Assembly (NCBI GenBank): GCA_019359615.1
Contig: JAHHHA010000039.1
Span: 1 to 58,684 of the forward strand
Direction: 5' to 3'
Source of the DNA: Cyanosarcina radialis HA8281-LM2
Lineage (GTDB): Bacteria; Cyanobacteriota; Cyanobacteriia; Cyanobacteriales; CCAP-1448
DNA length: 58,684 nucleotides
In this document: one piece after another, positions 30,734 to 38,132 of the stretch
Position numbering within the stretch: the first letter of the stretch is position 1
Layout of the letters: every line of letters begins with the position of its first letter
The notes under the pieces: generated by a model
What the model saw: only the letters and a program-made list of their open reading frames with translations
Database searches by the model: none
What the model was told of the DNA's origin: nothing
Made by a program: the position numbers and the translations under genes

Positions 30734-32026
30734 ATGAAGCGATCGCTTAAACTCCGCCAAGAATTTCTAGAGCAAGTCGAAATTGCTTTGAGGCGCAATG
30801 GCTTTCCCAGTCAAAAAATCTTGGCTGAAGATATCGGCTTGGCGCGTTCTACCGTCAATAACTTCCTCACTGGCAAACCTGTAGATCATCTCACCTTTGT
30901 CGAAATTTCTCGACGATTGGGGTTAGATTGGCAAGCGATCGCAGATTTTGGAATTGATTCTATTCCAGCTTCCCCAGTATTAGAAAGTTTAGATCTTCCA
31001 CCTTTACCATCGGCAGAACCAGAGCTACCGGAAGGACAGGTAGATCTGGCTTCAGCCTTTTATGTCGAGCGAGTTCCCATTGAAGCCCAATGCTATCAAA
31101 CTATTGTCAAGCCGGGGGCATTGATTCGGATCAAAGCACCTCGACAAATGGGCAAAACATCCCTGATGGCTCGTATTCTTTACCAAGCAAAAAGGCAAAA
31201 CTGCTTGAGTTTACCTTTCAGTTTTCAACTTTTAGACGAGCGAGATTTTACCGATTTAGATAAGTTTTTGCAGCGATTTTGTGCTAGCATTTGTCGGCAA
31301 TTACGCTTGCCGAACAAGCTATCAGAATATTGGGATGAAATTTTTGGAAGTAAAGTTAATTGTACGGCCTACTTTGAAGAATATATTTTAACTCAGATCG
31401 ATCGCCCTTTAGTGTTGGGGTTAGATGAAGTCGATCGAGTTTTCCAATATCCCGAAATTGCCTCTGACTTTTTTGGAGTTCTGCGGGCTTGGCATGAAGA
31501 AGCTAAAAATAACCCGATTTGGAAAAAACTCAGGTTGGTGTTAGTTCATTCTACTGAAGTGTATATTCCATTGAATATCAATCAGTCGCCTTTTAATGTG
31601 GGATTGCCAGTCGAACTATCAGAATTTAGTGCCGAACAAGTTGACGATTTAGCTCGACGACATCGCCTGAATTGGCAGCACGATCGAGTAGAAATGCTAA
31701 TGAGTACGATCGGCGGACATCCCTATTTGGTGCGCCTAGCTCTTTATCATCTGGCTCGCGATTTAGAATTAAAACAACTCTTAGAAATGGCTCCCACTGA
31801 AGCCGGACTTTATGGCGAGCATCTGCGCCGACATTTATGGAATTTAGAGCAACATCCTAATTTAGTGGCGGCGATGAGAGAGGTAGTTAATGCCACCAAT
31901 CCCGTGCGGTTAGATACTATGCAAGCATTTCAACTGCACAGTATGGGATTAATTCATTTAGCAGGAAACGATTGCACCCCTAGATGTAATTTATATCGGT
32001 TGTATTTTAGCGATCGCTTGGCATAA
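30734..32026 (+). CDS. HTH-AAA_35-like ATPase
   Basis: 430 residues. The N-terminal region (about 1-70) is a Cro/C1-like helix-turn-helix (SQKILAEDIGLARSTVNNFL). An AAA-like domain of the AAA_35 type follows from about residue 110: Walker A APRQMGKTSLMARIL, Walker B PLVLGLDEVDRVFQ and GGHPYLVRLALYHLA. The same ATPase type heads the WD40 protein at 38133. There is no sensor or effector domain at the C-terminus. It starts 8 bp after the 63-residue fragment, so the three genes from 29623 probably form one operon: nuclease, tail protein and DNA-binding STAND switch. A regulator or sensor for the nuclease is an inference. Confidence 0.83.
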   Translation: MKRSLKLRQEFLEQVEIALRRNGFPSQKILAEDIGLARSTVNNFLTGKPVDHLTFVEISRRLGLDWQAIADFGIDSIPASPVLESLDLPPLPSAEPELPEGQVDLASAFYVERVPIEAQCYQTIVKPGALIRIKAPRQMGKTSLMARILYQAKRQNCLSLPFSFQLLDERDFTDLDKFLQRFCASICRQLRLPNKLSEYWDEIFGSKVNCTAYFEEYILTQIDRPLVLGLDEVDRVFQYPEIASDFFGVLRAWHEEAKNNPIWKKLRLVLVHSTEVYIPLNINQSPFNVGLPVELSEFSAEQVDDLARRHRLNWQHDRVEMLMSTIGGHPYLVRLALYHLARDLELKQLLEMAPTEAGLYGEHLRRHLWNLEQHPNLVAAMREVVNATNPVRLDTMQAFQLHSMGLIHLAGNDCTPRCNLYRLYFSDRLA

Positions 32027-32108
32027 ATGGTGCTCCTGCGACGGATTGCTGAATTTAAGTCAGAGCCAAGATTATCGCCATCTAACGCACCCTACTTTAA
32101 TACTTACA

Positions 32109-32921
32109 TTATTGCGGGGATCGTTCCAGCCAAATGCCGTCCATCGACGTTAGCATACTGCGCGGTGCCGTATTCGATCGACGGTTATCGGTTTGAAGCT
32201 GAATTTTACCGACAACGCTGACAGTTTTCCCAGTATAAGCTCGGACTTCATCGGCAGATCGCAGCGATTGTTTATTATCGGGTGGAAAAAGTGGAACCAA
32301 CGTGCCATCAGCTAATTCAATATTCGCCGTCGTATAGTTGCCTTGAAAGCCAATAACGCCAGTTTGGCCTGCCGCTGGCTTTCTGCTATGAGCGATATAC
32401 TTACCAATAACTTGCACTCGTCGATCGTTAAATCTGATTAAATCGGCTTTAGTTCTTACCCGATCCAACTCTTCGCGCAACACCTGATAGATCGTCGTAA
32501 ATCGATAATCCGTCGTCGCTACGGCTGGGACGAACTGAAATGCTGCTGCTGGTACCCCGGTAAAGCTGCCAGTTTCATAGCCCACATACCGAAAAGATCG
32601 ACCTAAAATGGGGGTGGCGACTTGTGCTGTCTCAAAGATTTTAAATGGAATAATGACAGGTTGCGGCAAGGGGCGATCGTTGACAGCCTCGACGCTCAAA
32701 ACTAAATCTAGATTGGTGGATTTTGCCCCCAACAGTGCTTGCCGGACAACTCCAGAAATAGTGGTTATTTTGCCCAAAGGCTGTCCTAAATTGCCAATGG
32801 GTGGCTGTTGGTTAAAATCAACGATGCTGACAGCAGACATATCGGGAGGCAAGGGGATCGCAGGTGTTGCTGAGGTGCTAATGACGATTAAACTTAAGGC
32901 GGCGAGAAAAGTTCTCTTCAT
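32109..32921 (-). CDS. Secreted protein of unknown function (270 aa)
   Basis: A signal peptide (KRTFLAALSLIVISTSATPA, about 1-21) is followed by beta-rich sequence with no known catalytic motif. Segments such as ITTISGVVRQAL, RRVQVIGKYIAH and GKTVSVVGKIQLQ look like repeated OB-fold-type strands, suggesting two or three small beta-barrels as seen in nucleic-acid or oligosaccharide binding folds. There are no Cys. It is convergent with the HTH-AAA gene and upstream-adjacent to the TolB-like gene on the same strand. I do not recognise the family. Confidence 0.72.
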   Translation of the reverse strand: MKRTFLAALSLIVISTSATPAIPLPPDMSAVSIVDFNQQPPIGNLGQPLGKITTISGVVRQALLGAKSTNLDLVLSVEAVNDRPLPQPVIIPFKIFETAQVATPILGRSFRYVGYETGSFTGVPAAAFQFVPAVATTDYRFTTIYQVLREELDRVRTKADLIRFNDRRVQVIGKYIAHSRKPAAGQTGVIGFQGNYTTANIELADGTLVPLFPPDNKQSLRSADEVRAYTGKTVSVVGKIQLQTDNRRSNTAPRSMLTSMDGIWLERSPQ

Positions 32922-32990
32922 GGTACAAAGATCGATCGCAATATCAAGAGATTACCCAAATTCAGTCCCGATCGATCGCCTAGAGGCTCA

Positions 32991-34031
32991 TCAATACTTT
33001 TTGTGTTTGGTTAGTTGAGTCAATCCAGAACCATCAGAGTTCATTGTATAAATCTCTATCTCTTCTCGTTCGCTGTAGTGAAAAGCAATTTTTCTGCCGT
33101 TTGGCGACCAAGTAAAAAAACTACCATTGGCATCTAACTCGGTCAAATTAGAACCGTCAGAATTAATAAAACAGATGTTCCATTTATTAGAATTTTTATC
33201 TGCTTCGCAAGTAAAGGCTATTTTTTGACCATTTGCTAACCAAGTTGGGTCGCTACCCTCGGCTAATTTTTTCGGTGGATTTGCACCTTGAATATCGGCA
33301 ATCCAAATATTTCGGTCTATCGCTTGCAGGTTTTTAGCATCACCTGCCATTTTAGTTTTGGTGTAAAGGATTTTTTTACTATCGGGCGACCAAGATGGGG
33401 CATAATCGTCAGAATCGTTAGATAAATTAATTCGATCGCTCCCATCGGCATTAATTACAGAAATCCCATTAGATCCGAAGGCAATCTTCTTACCGTCTGG
33501 CGACCAAACAGGAGAAGAATTGATAACTAATTGCCCATTTTTATCTTTATTTCCGACCAATTTAGTTCGCTTACTACCATCAGAATTAATGACATAAATT
33601 TCATCGTTGGCAACAAATACAATCTGCTTACCATCTGGCGACCATTTAGGAAAACTAGGGAAGTAGGCATCTTGAGTTAAACGAGTTACTTTTGAACCGT
33701 CAGCCTGCATCACATAGATATCGCCACAGCAATCTTGCGGTGGTCGATCGCGATAAGAGACAAAGACGATCTGCTGGCCATCTGGCGACCAATCGGGATA
33801 GCGATCGAGTTCCGGGCTATTTGTTAGCTGAGTAAGTCCCGTGCCATCAACATTTACCCGATAAATATCCCAGTTTTCACCATGGAGTGCTGCAAAAGCA
33901 ATTCGATCGCTCTTCGGCGACCATTTAGGCGGATCGTAAAATACATCTTCACCTAGCGTCAGACAACCAGGGATTAACAGCGACCATATGACAGCTAAGC
34001 CGATCGAACTGTAAAACTTGCGAGCAAACAT
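32991..34031 (-). CDS. TolB-like beta-propeller lipoprotein
   Basis: About 346 residues from MFARKFYSSIGLAV, the start that gives a proper lipoprotein signal (lipobox LLIPGC); the longer frame from 34085 adds 18 residues of hydrophobic leader. The mature part holds at least seven TolB/PD40 repeats with the core pattern PxWSPDGxxIxF and linkers xIYVMNSDGSxxxxLT. Repeats are seen at WSPKSDRIAF, WSPDGQQIVFVS, WSPDGKQIVFVA, WSPDGKKIAFGS, WSPDSKKILYT, WLANGQKIAFT and WSPNGRKIAFHYS. It is probably exported and anchored to a membrane, with a protein-binding role. It lies directly downstream of the TetR gene on the same strand. Confidence 0.86.
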   Translation of the reverse strand: MFARKFYSSIGLAVIWSLLIPGCLTLGEDVFYDPPKWSPKSDRIAFAALHGENWDIYRVNVDGTGLTQLTNSPELDRYPDWSPDGQQIVFVSYRDRPPQDCCGDIYVMQADGSKVTRLTQDAYFPSFPKWSPDGKQIVFVANDEIYVINSDGSKRTKLVGNKDKNGQLVINSSPVWSPDGKKIAFGSNGISVINADGSDRINLSNDSDDYAPSWSPDSKKILYTKTKMAGDAKNLQAIDRNIWIADIQGANPPKKLAEGSDPTWLANGQKIAFTCEADKNSNKWNICFINSDGSNLTELDANGSFFTWSPNGRKIAFHYSEREEIEIYTMNSDGSGLTQLTKHKKY

Positions 34032-34085
34032 AAACTTTCGTAGTTTATAACAACAAGCGACAACGAACAGCCAAACCGAAATCAA

Positions 34086-34125
34086 CTATTGCGAATTGCG
34101 AATTGACAATTGCGAATTGACACTT
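34086..34125 (-). repeat. GCGAATT tandem repeat at the end of tetR
   Basis: Units of AATTGCGAATTG(AC) spanning the tetR stop codon. A close relative lies inside the WD40 gene at 40988-41027. Confidence 0.75.
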
Positions 34126-34682
34126 GTTGCCGTCAAAATAGCGTGTTCCATTCTAACCTCTGCTAAACGTTCGGCTCGATCTGTTCTAGTGCCGATCGTA
34201 AATTCGCCCACCAGCGAGTAGTAAGCCATCCGCGCCCGCACGATCGCCTCTGGGAGCGTAAAACCAATTTGCACGAACAAATCTCGCGTGTATTCTAAGC
34301 GTTTTCGATCGACTTGGGCCACAACCGCTGCTACTTTTGAGTCGTTGGTCGCCCAGGCTCGAATGGCATTTTCTTCTTTACCATCATCGTCGATCGCGAT
34401 CTCAAACAGCCTCAGAAGTTTGGTGCTGGCATCTGCTTTTATGGCTTCCACTCTCTCGATAATGCTATTAGTTTGCAACTTTACCCATTCCGCTAACAGA
34501 GCATCTAATAGTTCTTGGCGATCTTTAAAGTGCCAGTAAAAGCTTCCCTTTGTTACTTTCATCAACTTGGCCAGCGGTTCTACCCGCACCGCCTCCACGC
34601 CGCTTTCGGCTAGTACCTTTAGTCCGGCATCGATCCAATCTTGTCGTTTCAGCTTGGGAGAGGAATCTGTGGTTTTTACCAT
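34086..34682 (-). CDS. TetR-family repressor
   Basis: 198 residues. An N-terminal HTH of the TetR type (KLMKVTKGSFYWHFKDRQEL, about 40-60) is followed by a helical ligand-binding domain. The last residues NSQLSIRNSQ are encoded by a GCGAATT tandem repeat that contains the stop codon. A 14-bp near-palindrome ATACGGTAGCGTAT overlaps the start codon (34681-34694), and a second copy lies at 34729-34742 in front of the divergent SnoaL-like gene. Both are likely operators, giving autorepression and repression of the small-gene operon. The ligand is unknown. Confidence 0.92.
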   Translation of the reverse strand: MVKTTDSSPKLKRQDWIDAGLKVLAESGVEAVRVEPLAKLMKVTKGSFYWHFKDRQELLDALLAEWVKLQTNSIIERVEAIKADASTKLLRLFEIAIDDDGKEENAIRAWATNDSKVAAVVAQVDRKRLEYTRDLFVQIGFTLPEAIVRARMAYYSLVGEFTIGTRTDRAERLAEVRMEHAILTATSVNSQLSIRNSQ

Positions 34683-34694
34683 ACGGTAGCGTAT
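34681..34694. promoter_or_regulatory. TetR operator copy 1 (ATACGGTAGCGTAT)
   Basis: A near-palindromic 14-mer with arms ATACG/CGTAT, overlapping the tetR start codon and abutting the -35 box of the divergent promoter. Confidence 0.78.
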
Positions 34695-34722
34695 TGACAG
34701 TGAGGATATCTTAGTCTAGAGT
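34694..34722 (+). promoter_or_regulatory. Promoter TTGACA-N17-TAGAGT
   Basis: A consensus -35 TTGACA (34694-34699), starting at the last base of operator 1, with a weak -10 TAGAGT (34717-34722). The predicted start of transcription would fall at about operator 2. Confidence 0.5.
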
Positions 34723-34728
34723 AGTTGC

Positions 34729-34742
34729 ATACGGTAGCGTAT
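34729..34742. promoter_or_regulatory. TetR operator copy 2 (ATACGGTAGCGTAT)
   Basis: Identical 14-mer, 48 bp from copy 1. It overlaps the false ATG at 34741 and ends next to the GGAG of the true start at 34753. Confidence 0.78.
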
Positions 34743-34752
34743 GGAGACTTTT

Positions 34753-35196
34753 ATGCAGGAATCGACAATAGATCGAACCAATAAAGCGATCGCCCTGCGA
34801 TTTGCCGAGGAAGGTTGGGGGACAGAACCCCGCTGGGAAAAAGTATGGGACGAGGTGATGACACCTAACGTCGTCTACCACTTCAATAGCTGGCCGGAAC
34901 CGATCGTCGGATTGGCAGCCAACAAAGAGTTCAATATTGGGTTATTTCAAGGATTTCCAGATATCAAACAGACGATCGAAGATGTCATTGCCGATGGCGA
35001 TAAAGTTGTTTTTCGATCGACCCTTGAAGGCACGAATACAGGAGAATTTTTGGGCATTCCTCCGACTGGGAAGTCTGCCAAGATGAATGATTTTACGCTC
35101 CTACGCTTTGAAAACGGCAAGATTGTAGAGTGGTGGTACGAAACTAATTTGCTGGAGTTGATGAAACAGCTTGGATTAACAGACAGCCCTAGTTGA
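34753..35196 (+). CDS. SnoaL-like ester cyclase family protein
   Basis: 147 residues from the ATG at 34753, chosen because GGAG at 34743-34746 is a proper ribosome-binding site for it; the ATG at 34741 lies within the operator. Single alpha+beta-barrel SnoaL fold: WDEVMTPNVVYHF, GLAANKEFNIGLFQGFPDIK, EFLGIPPTGK and the C-terminal FENGKIVEWWYETNLLELM. Homologues are often called ester cyclase or polyketide cyclase, though most have no proven activity. It is divergent from TetR and controlled by its two operators; it is probably the main target. Confidence 0.9.
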   Translation: MQESTIDRTNKAIALRFAEEGWGTEPRWEKVWDEVMTPNVVYHFNSWPEPIVGLAANKEFNIGLFQGFPDIKQTIEDVIADGDKVVFRSTLEGTNTGEFLGIPPTGKSAKMNDFTLLRFENGKIVEWWYETNLLELMKQLGLTDSPS

Positions 35197-35215
35197 GGGG
35201 AAACCCTCACAGCCG

Positions 35216-35382
35216 ACCTCACCCCCAGCCCCTCTCCGATCCCCCCCTGCCCCCCTTTTTAAGGGGGGTGGGAGAGGGGAGGAAGAGAGAGGAAGTAAGA
35301 GTAAGTAAGAGTAAGTAAGAGGGATAAGAGAAATTAAAGTCAAAGTCCCTCTCCCGTGGGAGAGGGATTTAGGGTGAGGGCA
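35216..35382. repeat. Composite of four dispersed repeat types
   Basis: The spacer between the SnoaL-like and membrane-protein genes holds a CCTCACCCCCAGCCCCTCTCC repeat, the CCCCCCTGCCCCCCTTTTTAAGGGGGG hairpin (35240-35269), a GTAAGAGTAA tandem (35293-35322) and a CCCTCTCCC...GGGAGAGGG copy (35345-35382). A transcript would pass through several strong hairpins here. Confidence 0.8.
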
Positions 35383-35402
35383 AATATTTGGAGGAATTTT
35401 AT

Positions 35403-35804
35403 ATGCTGCGAATTGCAGGTTTTTGGTGGATTGCTGTCAGCGCCATTCATGGGTTAGCGGGCATAGTTTTTTATTTTGAACAATGGCGATCGATCGCCCA
35501 GGATGGATGGTTTAACGTCATTGCTCCCAATCTCTCGACCCCCATATTCGATCGAGAAGATGCGTTTTGGTTTATGTTCCTGACTCCGATTTTGTTTTTG
35601 TTAGGAAAACTCTGTTTGTGGGCAGATCGCCAAAAATTAACATTTCCCATCTCGATCGGCGGAATTTTATTGGCAACCGTACTGGTTGGAATTTTCTTGA
35701 TGCCTATTTCTGGTCTTTGGTTGTTGTTACCACCGAGCATCATGTTGTTACAACCGTCAAAACTGTCCGATTCAGCATCGATTTTACCTGACGCTCAACC
35801 GTGA
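35403..35804 (+). CDS. Small four-helix membrane protein (DUF6463-like)
   Basis: 133 residues from the ATG at 35403, with a strong GGAGG (35390-35394) eight bases upstream; the TTG at 35388 is not needed. Four hydrophobic helices: about 3-22, 51-70, 78-98 and 100-117. The pattern IAGFWWIAVSAIHGLAGIVFY near the N-terminus fits the uncharacterised DUF6463 family as I recall it. It overlaps the next gene by 4 bp (GTGA). Repeats upstream separate it from the SnoaL-like gene, so co-transcription is uncertain. Confidence 0.78.
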   Translation: MLRIAGFWWIAVSAIHGLAGIVFYFEQWRSIAQDGWFNVIAPNLSTPIFDREDAFWFMFLTPILFLLGKLCLWADRQKLTFPISIGGILLATVLVGIFLMPISGLWLLLPPSIMLLQPSKLSDSASILPDAQP

Positions 35805-36427
35805 AAAATTACGATCTAGTTAAATTAGAGCGATCCCAAATTGCCTATGCCAGCGAAATTGCGGCTAACGCATTTGCAGACGACCCAGTATTTAGCTATC
35901 TGATGCCAGCAGATAAGCGATCGCGCTTGCAAGGTTTAACTTGGTTGACGAGCAAGGTAATAGAATATTGCCTTACTTGCGATCGAGTTTATACCACATC
36001 CGATTTGCGCGGAGTTGCAGCGTGGTTGCCACCCGATCGATCCTCTACCAATGGTTTACAACTGTTACAGATGGCAATTCAATTTCAGTTGTATCTCTTA
36101 CCATGGAAATGTGGGTGGTATCGCTTGGGGCGATGGCTGACGTACTTGAGAGCGATCGAACAATGCCATCACCAAGATATGACAAATCGACCGCATTGGT
36201 ATCTTGCCTTAATGGTCGTTCATCCTAACTCTCAGGGTCAGGGAATCGGTAGTGCATTACTTCAGCCTGTGCTGGATCGGGCAAGCCGCGAAGGTCTACC
36301 ATGCTATCTCGTTACTTTTACCGAACAGGCAGTACATTTTTATCAGAAAAATGGCTTTGAAGTCGCGAGAAAGCAGAAATTCTCGGGAGATTCTCCAGTA
36401 TTTTGGACTTTGAAGCGAGAGCCGTAA
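35801..36427 (+). CDS. GNAT family N-acetyltransferase
   Basis: 208 residues from a GTG overlapping the preceding stop, which implies translational coupling. The GNAT motif A is HWYLALMVVHPNSQGQGIGSAL with the Gln-Gly-x-Gly acetyl-CoA loop, and motif B is HFYQKNGFEVA. The N-terminal half (IAANAFADDPVFSYLMP) resembles acyltransferases that act on polyketide- or antibiotic-like substrates. It may be part of a detoxification set under the TetR regulator, but only spacing supports this. Confidence 0.88.
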   Translation: MKNYDLVKLERSQIAYASEIAANAFADDPVFSYLMPADKRSRLQGLTWLTSKVIEYCLTCDRVYTTSDLRGVAAWLPPDRSSTNGLQLLQMAIQFQLYLLPWKCGWYRLGRWLTYLRAIEQCHHQDMTNRPHWYLALMVVHPNSQGQGIGSALLQPVLDRASREGLPCYLVTFTEQAVHFYQKNGFEVARKQKFSGDSPVFWTLKREP

Positions 36428-36463
36428 CCGGATTTAGTATTAGATAGTGTGACATTTCTTCAA

Positions 36464-36735
36464 GCTACCGTGTATACACATCTCTAGTTTTGATGCTCAA
36501 CTCCTCGCCGTTCGCGCAGCGTGCGCTTTGCGCATTCCCCCCTAGCCCCCTTAAAAAGCGGATGCAAGCGTGGCGAGGAAACCTTGCCATACTGCTTGCA
36601 CCAAGCAGGGAGGAAAAGAACTCAAAGTCCCCCTTTTTAAGGGGGATTTAGGGGGATCTACAAGGCCCAACTTCAGATCGATAACTTATGTATACACCGT
36701 AGCCCACTTTGGGAGAGGGGTTGGGGGTGAGGGCT
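36464..36735. repeat. Repeat-rich spacer (390 bp without a gene)
   Basis: The gap from 36428 to 36817 holds no convincing gene. It contains two copies of the GTATAC element facing each other (36464-36482 and 36686-36704), GTTCGCGCAGCGT plus the CCCCCTAGCCCCCTTAAAAAG repeat (36507-36556), a matching CCCCCTTTTTAAGGGGG half (36629-36656) and a GGGGTGAGGG copy (36710-36735). The outer inverted GTATAC elements could mark a composite unit of about 240 bp. Confidence 0.72.
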
Positions 36736-36817
36736 GTTCGGGAATCAAATAGGATTGCTATATTAGAAGGCTATGCTGTAACGTGCTAGCTCTTGCAGAG
36801 CCGCTGCGCTAACGCCT

Positions 36818-37684
36818 ATGCTTTCTCAACCGAATCTAATGGATTATCAAGAACTGAAAGAAACAATAAGTAGCTTCTCCAGTCGCGACCTAGAACAGCG
36901 AAAAAATTGGTATTCTCCAGCAGCAGAAGCATACGATCGAGCTAGACCTAGTTACCCAGAAGAAGTAATAAATCGAGTTGCAGCGATCGCTAACCTATCA
37001 TCTGACTCCAAAATACTTGAAGTTGGATGCGGCCCTGGAACTGCCACAGTAGGATTCGCTCGACTTGGGTGTTCGATTCTTTCTTTAGAACCCAACCCAG
37101 ATTTTTATAAGTTAGCTAAACAAAATTGCCAGCAATATTCCAATGTAGAGATTAAAAATATAGCTTTTGAAGAGTGGGCGATCGAACCCGATCGATTTGA
37201 TGCTGTTTTAGCTGCCAGTTCTTTCCATTGGATACCGTCAGATGTGGGATATCCCAAAGCAGCTAAGGCTTTACGCGAGAACGGCTGCATAATTTTGTTG
37301 TGGAATAAAGAACTGCAACCTAACTATGAAACTTACCAACGATTATCTGAAGTCTATCAACTGCACGCCCCAGAACTCGATCGCTACGAGGACAGAGAAA
37401 TGCAGGAAAGTATTTTAAAAGGATTGGGACAAATAGCGATCGATTCAGGTCAATTCAAAAACGTAGTAGCTGGATATATCGAGCCGGAATTAACCTATAC
37501 AGCCGATCGATATTTGACACTTCTAAATACTTACTCGCCATACTTGAAACTAGATCCGCAAACTAAAAAAACTTTATTTGAAGGATTGAAAACTCTTATA
37601 GAGCGAGATTTTGATGGTCATCTCGAACTTTCGTATATTTCAGCCTTTCACGTCGCTCAAAAATTAGATCGATCGACCTTTTAA
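36818..37684 (+). CDS. Class I SAM-dependent methyltransferase
   Basis: Up to 288 residues. The first ATG falls inside a GCGCTAACGCC repeat, so the ATG at 36839 (MDYQELKE) may be the true start. The Rossmann-type SAM-binding motif I is KILEVGCGPGTATVGFARLG, with the acidic end of strand 2 in LSLEPNPDF and the post-motif FDAVLAASSFHW, typical of Methyltransf_11-type small-molecule methylases. The C-terminal half (ELTYTADRYLTLLNTYSPYL) is the usual extension of this group. The substrate is unknown. Its 3' end overlaps the opposite-strand xisI remnant. Confidence 0.88.
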   Translation: MLSQPNLMDYQELKETISSFSSRDLEQRKNWYSPAAEAYDRARPSYPEEVINRVAAIANLSSDSKILEVGCGPGTATVGFARLGCSILSLEPNPDFYKLAKQNCQQYSNVEIKNIAFEEWAIEPDRFDAVLAASSFHWIPSDVGYPKAAKALRENGCIILLWNKELQPNYETYQRLSEVYQLHAPELDRYEDREMQESILKGLGQIAIDSGQFKNVVAGYIEPELTYTADRYLTLLNTYSPYLKLDPQTKKTLFEGLKTLIERDFDGHLELSYISAFHVAQKLDRSTF

Positions 37685-37937
37685 CGCTTACGGCGGAAAC
37701 TATATGCGGTATTTTTTCATTTTTGATGTCTAAGTGCATTACGCGGTTATAAATGCGATCGTATTTATCCCAGCTAATCTCTAAAATTTGATAGCGAGTC
37801 TCCTGCGGAGAGGCTGCGCCAACGCATTCGGCATCAAAAATTAGTTCGACTTCAATTTCTTCTCCTGATGGCTGATAATTAGCATACTTTGTTAGTAATT
37901 GCAGAACGTACTGACGGTACTGTGCTACTTTTTCCAT
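37596..37937 (-). pseudogene. xisI: Truncated xisI-like gene with repeat insertion
   Basis: The first ~70 residues resemble XisI (MEKVAQYRQYVLQLLTKYAN, then EIEVELIFDAE and ISWDKYDRIYNRVMHLDIKN). XisI proteins are normally about 110 residues, ending in a conserved GKIWIQxDGTE region with a helical tail; here that region is lost after NEKI, and the frame runs on antisense into the methyltransferase. A GCGTTGGCGCAGCCTCTCCG repeat (37796-37828) adds about nine residues (CVGAASPQE). XisI was found with XisH as a factor for fdxN-element excision in heterocystous cyanobacteria, and homologues are common elsewhere. No xisH is nearby. It is probably non-functional. Confidence 0.72.
37796..37828 (-). 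repeat. In-frame GCGTTGGCGCAGCCT repeat in xisI remnant
   Basis: GCGTTGGCGCAGCCTCTCCG on the minus strand, followed by CAGGAGACTC. It interrupts the DxERDRYQ-like segment of XisI without shifting frame. Confidence 0.75.
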
Positions 37938-38020
37938 TTGACGATCGTCTCATTATCTGGAGCGTAGACAATCAACTTAACTTTATACCGAACTAAATCG
38001 GTACTATACTTTTTATTCTT

Positions 38021-38060
38021 TAGTCCGCGCAGGCGGACTTTGTTTGTGTAGCCGCGAATT
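38021..38060. repeat. AGTCCGC/GCGGACT hairpin repeat
   Basis: An intergenic copy of the element found inside the exosortase gene (28478-28515). It lies upstream of the WD40 gene at 38133. Confidence 0.75.
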
Positions 38061-38132
38061 CATTCGCCAGGCAAAATTACCCAATATCTTGAGAGAAATT
38101 GTATATTAAACTATTATTACCTATTGCTCGAT

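Noticed and set aside
32027-32221. 64-residue ORF directly after the HTH-AAA gene
   Set aside because: It starts right after the stop codon but most of it is antisense to the secreted-protein gene at 32109; no family or ribosome-binding site.
36570-36752. 60-residue plus-strand ORF
   Set aside because: Built entirely from dispersed repeats (CCCCCTTTTTAAGGGGG and GGGGTGAGGG).
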